A DNA stretch of 64,000 nucleotides from Chrysoperla carnea (lineage: Eukaryota; Arthropoda; Insecta; Neuroptera; Chrysopidae), in the NCBI RefSeq assembly GCF_905475395.1, contig NC_058339.1, positions 37,519,172 through 37,583,171 of the forward strand, read 5' to 3'. The position numbers were made by a program, and so were the translations under genes. The notes beneath the pieces are model-generated. The model was given only the letters and a program-made list of their open reading frames with translations, ran no database searches and had not been told where the DNA came from. Positions 29,101 through 39,284 of this stretch are shown piece by piece. Within the stretch, counting starts at the first letter, position 1. Each line of letters begins with the position of its first letter.

Positions 29101-32100
29101 TTTCCTCTCTTTTAGAAGTCGGTTACAACGTTAAAAATAAGAAAAAAAAATTAATAATTAATTGATATGTGAGTATGTTTTATAATACATTTTTTAGAGC
29201 ATATTATGTGCAGCATTATAAATATTTCACTGATAATCTTTTAAGTATTATAAAGAGTATTACATTATGGTAAATGGTTAGTTTCACGCGATATAAATTT
29301 ACATAAAGATACATGCAAATCTTTTGTTACCATATTTAGTTTAGTTTTTTTTTTTTTTTTTTTTTTAATTCATGTTAGTAAAAAAATGGAAATAGCCACC
29401 CACTAAATAACTCTTTAATTGGTACAAATAATTTGTATCTAAAACGAATTGTATTCATAAAGAAAAGTAATTTAAGAAAAACGTCCTCCTTTTTGGAATT
29501 CGTTTGGATAATTTTGATATAAATGATTGATTTATTAACTCTGAATCTGCCTTAAAAGTATTCAAATAATTTTAATTATATGAACAGAGAGATCAAAGAT
29601 TCTAAAAATATTCAGTTACATCTGAAAAACCATTACATTAAAATAACTTTTGAGACTGTGGCAAATCACACGAACTGTAAAACTATTATTATTGAATTGT
29701 ACCAAAGATGAAATCAAGCACCTATTTAAAAAACATTTTCAAAAGATTTAAAAAAAAAAAAAAAAAGTTGCAAAAACATACAAAAACATATATTGCAAAT
29801 CTATCTCAATCTCTGTAAATCTTTAAGAGGAAAAAATGACTGGAATTAAAAATTATTTTCTTTTGCTTACCTATTTCAAAGAAAATTCATTTTACTAATA
29901 TTTGCAACAAAATTGTTAAAGTTTTATTCCTTCAGTATCCTACGGCTAATGATTTTCGATTTATTCAAGATACACACGTACAAATGCACAAACACCCAAG
30001 TTAGTCATATAGGCTTCAGGACAACATAAAATGGATATTTCCGTTAAACAGAACTAAAATCTTCTGCGATTACAATACTTTCTTTCTTTCATTCAAGGCA
30101 GTAAATTATCCGTTTCGTTCGAAATATGAATGTGGGGTAAGAAGACGAATCACGTTAATCTTAATACCGTTTGGAAGTTAATCATGAAGCATTGAAATAA
30201 ATTTGTTAAGACAATCAAATCTTGAACTGTGTAGTACCTCCCTAAAAGTTTCATCCTTTATAAAACTTTTGTACTGATGGTGAAATTTTGGGAAAATTCC
30301 TTCAAATGTCCATCGATTCTACCTAATAGATGTCAAAAATGACCATCGTTAACGTTTATGTGTCTGCAAACTCTCTAGCGGTCGCAATTTAAGTGCGATT
30401 TGAATAAAATTTGGTATCAAGAAGGGTTTTGGTATTTGAAAGGTCAAGTTCAGTAATGAGAAAAATCGACCGATAAACAAGGGGTGGGGGGATGAGCAAA
30501 GTACAAAATTTTGAATTTTTCTAAATAAAATATATTTTTTTATTTTTTTATCAGTTTTAAGTAAAAAACTACTTTGTACTAAAATGTGCTATTTTTATTT
30601 CTGAGGGAATTCGCTCCTGCGCTACGAATTTTTTACAATCGCCATTTCCACTGCTTCTGCATTTGCTAATTCTAATAAAAACCATAATCTATTAAATGTA
30701 TTACAAAAGATTTAAGCATCTGACATTATTAACCGTATAATTTTACTATATAGTATTTTGTCGCATAAAAAAAAGGAAAAATAATGAAAGACGTAAAATG
30801 AAATGAAAAAAACCTTACAGTTTTCTTCCCCTATTCTTGTATATGTATTCGTTTTTCATATATATATACGTCATAAAAATAGTCATAAATTGCTATTTTG
30901 AATTGTAAATTATAATGTTCAGTATATAATTTACATATTATTTACGATTTAAGTAACAACAAATAATAATCATAATAATATTATTTAAAACTATTAAACT
31001 ATGATACCGTTTCTTAAAACGAGCAGAATAGTTTTCTATGAACATATCATGAACAGAAATATTTGCGAAAAATAATAATAATTCTAACCAGTGCCCAAAC
31101 ATTGGTTAGAATTATTATTAATTTTCGCAAATATATCTCTTATTAATTTTAGTACCTGGATGACCGAGCTATTTTAAATAAAACCTCGCTAGATCGATTT
31201 TTAGCACCCGAAACCCCGCATACTGAATTTCATGAAAATCGTTGGACATTTTTCCGAGAGAAAACGACGTTTTCTTAAAATGAAACCTACCTAGATCGAT
31301 TTTTCGCCAATAAAGCCCCTACCTACATATTAAACGTGTGTTACTTAACTACGCCATCTACCGAAACCCAGCTGTAGTGTTTCGGTGTCGGTAAGGTAAT
31401 TAGTTCCTCCCAATTAAAAAAATATAACTACTACTACTCGCCAATAGATGGCAGAAAGAGTCACATTTTTCAGTTTTATCAGTTTTTCCTGAAATGAAAC
31501 CCAGCTAGATCGATTTTTCGCCCCAAAAAAACCCTACATACTGATTTTCAAGAAAAGATTTTCGGTTTCATTAAAAAACAATCGCTAGATTTAGCGTGAA
31601 AGCGTAACAAACAAACAAACAAACATGCTTACTTTCACATTTATAATATATAGGGATGTTTTGTTGGAATATTGGTTCGATCAGAACATTATCTTTTTAT
31701 ATCTCAATGAGAAGTCCCTATCTTATTGGTTGGTTGATGCCACTACTTACTCTCCTGCATGTGACATATCCTTTCTTTAGTCTCAGAACCTTTTAGATTC
31801 AGGTTTTATTCAAATATGTATAGTATAATCGAATATGCTTCATATTTTATAATATAATACCTAGTTGAATTAATGATTATGCTTGTAGGTACTTATTCAC
31901 TTCCTAACAACTACTACTCCTGTTCTCGAATTTATTTATTTACTACCACCATAAAATTCCAGATAACATGGGAGTTCGCCTGTACCAACATGCATACATA
32001 CTTATAGTTTTCGTTTAAGCTTAGGAAAAAATACGTACTTTATTTCTAAAAATTATGTGAAGATGTATTACTTATAAATTTAAATGTGTGTTTTAGCCCA

Positions 32101-35100
32101 GGAAAATAGAAATTTAGCTGCTTAAAAAATCCAAGTGAAGTTTTTTCATCGGGAATATCTTTATTCGGGTGCAAGAAATGATAAAAAAAAGTTCATTACA
32201 AAATCATGTGTGCAAAAAAAATATTCTGGGTTAAAAGTCGCGTAAAAGGGTTCTTTCAAATTTCTCGTAAACTATGAAGTGAGTTAATTTTACACAAAAA
32301 GATTCTGTACAAAATTTTCGTAGAAGCAACAAATTTCGAAATTTTAAACTGAGAAAAGTTAGAATATGTCGCTTACTCTACTACAGGAAAAATATCAAAA
32401 ATAGTGATTTTGCAGATCTTTTCTTGAATCCAAATAATGAAAATTCCGGTTAAAAAACTTCGCTTGGATTTTTTATGTAGTTTTTTTGTCTTATTTTTTT
32501 GGATTATTTTTTAAGACATTTTTTTAAATATCACAATGAATATTGCCTCTATTTATAGCACTGCCGTTTCTTAAAAGCATGTATTTCATTAAATCTATCT
32601 GATTGAAACATTGGAAACCTTACAAGTTTGTCTTTCTGGCACCCTCATCTCTTAGCGTTTAGTAACAGCTTCAACTGGTATTTTTGGATTTAATGTGAAT
32701 ACTTTTTTTCCCCATTTTACTACGGTTTACTTAACACGGCAACTACAAAAAGGAGTTAAGTAACTAATAAAATCGCAAGAATACTTTTTTACTGAAAACT
32801 GATCAAGAAATACAAAAATATTATTTAATTAGAAAAAATTCAAAATTTTGTACTTTGTGCACCGACCTACCCCTACCCCTTGTTTATCTGTCGATCGGTC
32901 TCATTAACGAATTTGACCTTTCAAATACTAAAACCCTTCTTTACTTTACTGTTACTAAAACTTTGTTTTCATATCTCATAGATTATCTATCGAGAAATTA
33001 GAGAAAGAACCACGGTGCATTGCATTATCTAATTGGTGCTATATTTTACCCTACTATTTATACATAAGACTCACGTGTGGCATACAATATAATATTAAAA
33101 TAATATTTAAATCGATTTAATTAACATGAATTGTTTGCATTTTATATTAAACTAGCTGTGTCCGCAACTTTGCTGTCTGATTTATAGAAACATTGTTCAT
33201 GGATTTGACAATCTGGATTTTCCTAGATTATCGACAATGTTTATTCAATAAAATTAAAATACTAGCGTCACATTTACAAAAAGACGCATGAAGAGACATA
33301 ACGTTGTATAATTTGCTCAAAGATTTCGAGTAGTTAATCTTAGAAAAATTGAATTACCGGAAATATTTTTTATTTGTCTACTAATCACAGTAGCATAGCA
33401 CATAACACCACAATTTGCTTTTGGCTCTAGGCTGAATTTTTATACCATATATATATGAAATATCCCAAGGCTACGAACAAAATTTTGGTGTTGGTATTCC
33501 TAAAATCACCTAATTAGTCCATTTCAGGTTGTCCGATAACTTAAAAACGAAAAGAGATATCAAACTGAAATTTTTATAGCGTGCTCAGAACGGAACTGAA
33601 AGTGGATCAAATTTAGCTTGCAAGATTTGATAACAAACAACAGACAGGGGAAACTAAATAAAAGCTTGTAAAGTTTTTAACAATTACACAATAATTATTA
33701 AAATGGATCTACTTTTTGTATTCTTAATTATATTTGTATTACTGACTTGCGTTTCTATGTTGAATTGCCCTGTTTACATTTTTTAATTTATTCATCTTTC
33801 ATGTCACAAAAAGAAATAAAAATAATTTTACTGTAGAAAAGCAACAAGCACAAATTCAACAAATTTATGTGAATTTGCATACATAAAGGATACACACTAT
33901 ACACAGATAAATGTAGGTAGACATATAAAATATGGCAAACCCATTCCGTTTGTGTTCAAAAGTCCATAAAATTACTATTTTAATCTACGATATACTTATT
34001 ATTGAAGCATAATAATGATGTTTTTTATATACTGGGTGGACACTTTTAAGTTGACATATGCTTGACACTCGATTCATAAATTTAATCAAAGAAAATGTTT
34101 CAAAATGTTCGTTTCGAGGTTACACATCTTATACCGGTATCGAATTCGTTTTAAGCTTTCAAGTTCAATTAAAACCTCACTCTAATACTTACCTGACAAA
34201 CATTAGATGATCGCTTTAAAAACGAAAGTTGTTCTTTATAAACACGGAAACATTTTTTGTTGGAAATATTTTCAATAGCAAAAATCTAGCTTTGAAAAAA
34301 CAATTTTGGGTAAAATTTTTAGAAACAAAAAGTGTCACTTTTTTAATCAATTACAACTTTCTAATTTAAAGTGTTTATCTATCGATTACCAGTTATAGAG
34401 TGAGCTAGGTTAAGTTTAATGTCTGCGTAAGATGTGCGCCTACACACCCAAATTTTTTTGCTTGATGTATTTTTATGCATAAAACTTATTTTTAGAGTTT
34501 CAAGAATATGTCAACTGAATAAAGTCAACTTGTATACGTATAACAATTCTATATTAATTTCAAAAAAATTAACCATGCAGGAACTGCGTAAGCTTATTCA
34601 GTACTATTACTAAAAAAGCAAAATTATTTAATAGCCTGGAAAATTTTTATAATATTGATTGGGACATTGTAAAAGCACTGTCTCTGTACTTTTTACTGCC
34701 AATCGCTTCCACCATATTTTGATATTCAAACTCAGCTTCACGATTTTCAAAATTGTTGCTCTGATAACTGATTGTCAAGTTTATCGATTTTGTTCTAGTT
34801 GATTTTATTTTGCTCGGCTTGAGTTTCTTCTGGTATTGACTGGTTAAAATTTGATTTGTTTGTTTTTTCTTTGTTTTATAGCATTTCGAAGTCGAATTTT
34901 CGAAGAAAAAAAAATGTAAAGAGTCGTAACAAGAGTGTTTTAAGATTGATTTTTTATTTTTTTCTTTTGGATCATCGTTTAGTTATTACTTTAATGGTTT
35001 TTTTTTGTTGCACTATTGGTACAAACCAATAGCTACATTTTATTTCAAAGAATATTCGCTTACAATTGATATATAATTTAATATTTTTAAATTATACAGG

Positions 35101-38100
35101 ATAAAAGTATTTTTTTATTATTAACTAATAATTATTTTAAGTTATTTGCATCAATTAATTCAGTAAAAAAAAATTGCTTGCAATTAAAAAATGTATTATT
35201 TATTATGTTTATTAATAGTTACCGCGAGTCCATTGATCTAAAATCACTGAAACTGAACTAATTTCAATGAATATATTCACTTTTATTCACAAAATTCCAG
35301 ACAATTACAAATTACTATTATTACGAACTACTGTTATTGTAACGGTTGAAGAACAAAAAATTTCACAATAGTAAAACAATTTCGTTTCATGAAACTTCAA
35401 TATTTTTATGAACCATTTCTCATTTTTGTAATTTAAAGAAAATGATCTTATTATTTTAAATTTTATTAGTGATTTTTTTATTCTTATTAATTGTACTCAA
35501 AAATAGCATTTTAGTAAATTTTTATATCTTTAAAATAGTTTTGCAATATTAATTTTTAAGATTTTTTTTATGCAAAAATACTAAGGTTCCTTATTTTACC
35601 ATCTCCATAATTTGTTTTATGTAATTTAAAACCAGGTACAATTTAAAATCATAAATTCTTCATAGAGAAAGATATTCGAAGTTTTAAAAGACTGTCGAAC
35701 GAGACTTCTTTTTGAATGTAGAGTCAGTCACATTTGCGTTTTGATAAATAAATCATTTATCACACATGACTGATATTTCCATATAATACACACTAAACAC
35801 ATACTATACAATATTCGAAACTAATTTGCGCTCTCTCGGGTAAACAGAGATGTTTTCGAAAAATGGTTCAAACAATAGTTGTTTATTTTTTTGTAAGGAA
35901 CATTATTACATTTAAATTTTTGTTCTATCTCTAACGGTTTACAAGATGGGTCCTACAGATTCAAGACCCAATTGACCTATGTTGCTCATTTACGAACTCG
36001 ACCTCACTTTTTACGACCTGAGCACGCTGTAATAATTTCAACTTGGTATCTTTTTCCTTTTTTGAGTTATTGTGATGACAGGCGGACAAACAGACAAACA
36101 GACGGACAACCGGAAATAATTAGGTGACTTTATGAACACCAATACCAAAATTTTGTTCATAGCATTAATATTTTTAAGACTTACAAACTTGGGACTAAAC
36201 TAAGTATACCTTGATATTTTTCATATACATGGTATAAAAATACATATACTTCCAATAATTTTCTTGGTTTCAAATTCATAAATATTCCAATTTTCATAAA
36301 TTCTACATAAAATCAAGCACTTTACTTTCTTATTTGTTATAAAATATGATACTAATTTCATGAAACCCATATCATGTGCACACGATAATATTTAACTTGG
36401 GTGAGAATATCAAATTTTATTAGTAATTAGTCAAGAATTTATATAATGGAAAAGAACAGAACACTACACTGAAAAAAATAATTAAAATAATGACAACCTT
36501 ATCCCGAAGTTGACCGTTTCATATTAAAATATAGTAAAAATACTTTCAAACAATTGCCATAGCGATTGGAACAAGTACAGCTAAATATTTGTATTTACAA
36601 TAGAATGGGATTGAATTTAAAGTATAAATTCATTGTTACAAAATCACTGAAGTTAAATAAACAAAATCATTACTTCTATTAAACAGATTGATTTTAGTTT
36701 AAAGTCATGCATTTTATTGATGGAAACTAAAATTGTACTTAATTTTAATATTTAGTCGTGTAAATAAAGCGAACCGATGAATTAAAAGAAAATTTCTTTG
36801 CATTTGCTTTAAATAGAGGATTTGGTTATGATGATCGCATGTCTATCATATCTAGTCCATATGTGATTGTGCCAACTACGTGAAGATTGTTGGTACTAAC
36901 TTACAGAAAGCTTAAAATAAACTTTTGGTATATATGCAACAATCATCAATCCATCCATATGTCGCTGGTTCAAATCCGACTCGAAGAAATCTAATTTTTT
37001 TAAAAATAAACCTGTTATTTTAGCATAAAGCTTTTATTTTTTTACCTGCTAATGTAGTTGTGACAATCACATCACTATTTTGTTATTATATTTAAAAGTG
37101 GTAGAACCAATCAAAAAAAAAAAAAGATTAAAACTGTGTTGCATTTCAAAACAACAATATTTGAAATTTTTTTAAACAGTCTTTCATACAATTAACTCAT
37201 GCGTTTGTGTCAATTTCACCAATCAACTCCGTACGGTAGTTGTATCACATTCGTGGCACCATTCGCAATATTTGATCTCGCGATAAGGTTGAAACAATCT
37301 TATATCGGTTGGTATTAAGAATTGTTTTTTGCAGTGTATGTTGTTATGTAGAATGTAATTGGATGTAGGAAAATTTAATGCTTGCTCATTAAATAACTTG
37401 CTTGGTAGTTGTACAACGTACGTAAGATACTTCATCAACATGAAGACTAAAAGTACTTTACTTTAATAACTAGCTAAACTCCCAAGCACCCGTTCATACC
37501 CACCCACAATAATAATAATAATCATAATCATAACAAACAAGAACAACAATTATAAACAGTAACAATAAACAAACACTGTTGCTTGGCTTGTTGCTTATGA
37601 GTTTCTTGGTTCATTATCTTAACAAGAATAGACAGTCTGGGTAAGTAGTACCTACCTATACCTACATGAAGATATTTATAAAACAACTTATTATGAGTTA
37701 ATCATCAAACATAAATTGGGCTTGTTCACAAAAATTAAACTTCTGACAGTTGATTCTATCCAACCGAGCATATTAGAAGTTGCAGTTTTAAATCTGATAC
37801 GTAAATGTGTTGTATACGTAGTTGCCTGGTTAATTTATCTTAGGGCTTACACACATTCGTGTACATTTACGCGAGCATTCTCCTCAACATGTATAAAATT
37901 TGTGGGGAACAGAGATTTATCAGAGCTGATTGTAATGTTGGTTTTTGATAAATAATAAAATTTTAAGTGTTATTCAACATATAGACCCGGTAAAATCCGT
38001 CATTGAGCATGATTAATTTTCGAATGGAAAATTTTTGCAAGATCTCGTTTAAAAAATGCAATCCTATACATGTTACACATACATAACTGATAATCCCATA

Positions 38101-39253
38101 TTAATACATACTATAAAATTTGCATCTAATGTGTGCCCTCCTGAGTAAACAGTGATTTTTACAAAAAAAATGTTCCAGACAAAAGTTGTTTATTTTTTGA
38201 TAAGGAACATTTTTTACATTTAAATTTTTGTTCTATCTCCAACGGTTTACAAGATTCAATTGATCTATGTTGCTCCTTTACGAACTCGACCTTACTTTTT
38301 ACGACCGGAGTGCGTTGTAAAAATTTCAGCTTGATATTTTTTTTCCTTTTTTAGTTTTCGTGTTGAAAGACGGGCAACTGAAAATGGACTAATTAGATGA
38401 TTCTATGAACACCTATACCAAAATTTTTTTCCTAGCATCAATATTTTTAAGCGTTACAAACTAGAGACTAAACTTAATACACTATGTATATTTCATATAT
38501 ACATGGTATAATAACTAAATGAATAAGTCCTATTATCTCAACACAAAAGGTAACGTTTTTCTAAGAAAACGTTTTGTTAATGAAACTAATATAAATATTA
38601 TTTTCTCTCCGATGTGTATAGACGATCGTTGACAAACACCACAGGGCGTTGAAAACAAGTCAAAACCAGAATGATAGCTTGATGAAAATATGAATAAAGA
38701 ATCGTTAATACAGTGGTGATATGTTATAATTATGCATTCTAATTAATTTTCATTTACTTATTTTTCACAAAATAGAAAAGGAAATTATATTCGTGCATAT
38801 GCGAATTATATTCCTACTTAAGTGATAAATCATGTCAAAATCATCATACTTGTTGCTTAGGTGAATAAAAGAAATAAAATTTGAGGTATTTTTTGACAAT
38901 GGAATTAATTCACCACAAAAATGGACCCAGTACAAAATGCTTAAAGTAGAATAGGTGTGGTAGAGAAGTCGTGTGAGTGCGACTTCTGTAGTCCACACGA
39001 CTAACTTCCCAGAGGGGGAAAAATATTTAAAAAAAAAGGGTCTTCTTAGCCTTCATAGATTATTCTTCGAACATATGCGGCAGCTTATGTATTACCTTTA
39101 AAAAACGGTTCAACTAATTTTTCTGAGAACTCTTCCATTTCTTAAATACGCGATTACGTGTCGAATAAGCCCATTCACGTGTAATATACGTGTTATAACT
39201 GGTTCGCGAGATAATCGAGGCGAAAGAATCCGAACAAACATACGCACATACGT

Positions 39254-39284
<31 letters not shown>

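Noticed and set aside
36950..36990. Possible box B (GCTGGTTCAAATCCGAC) of a tRNA
   Set aside because: The T-stem is mismatched and no box A is visible at the right spacing upstream.
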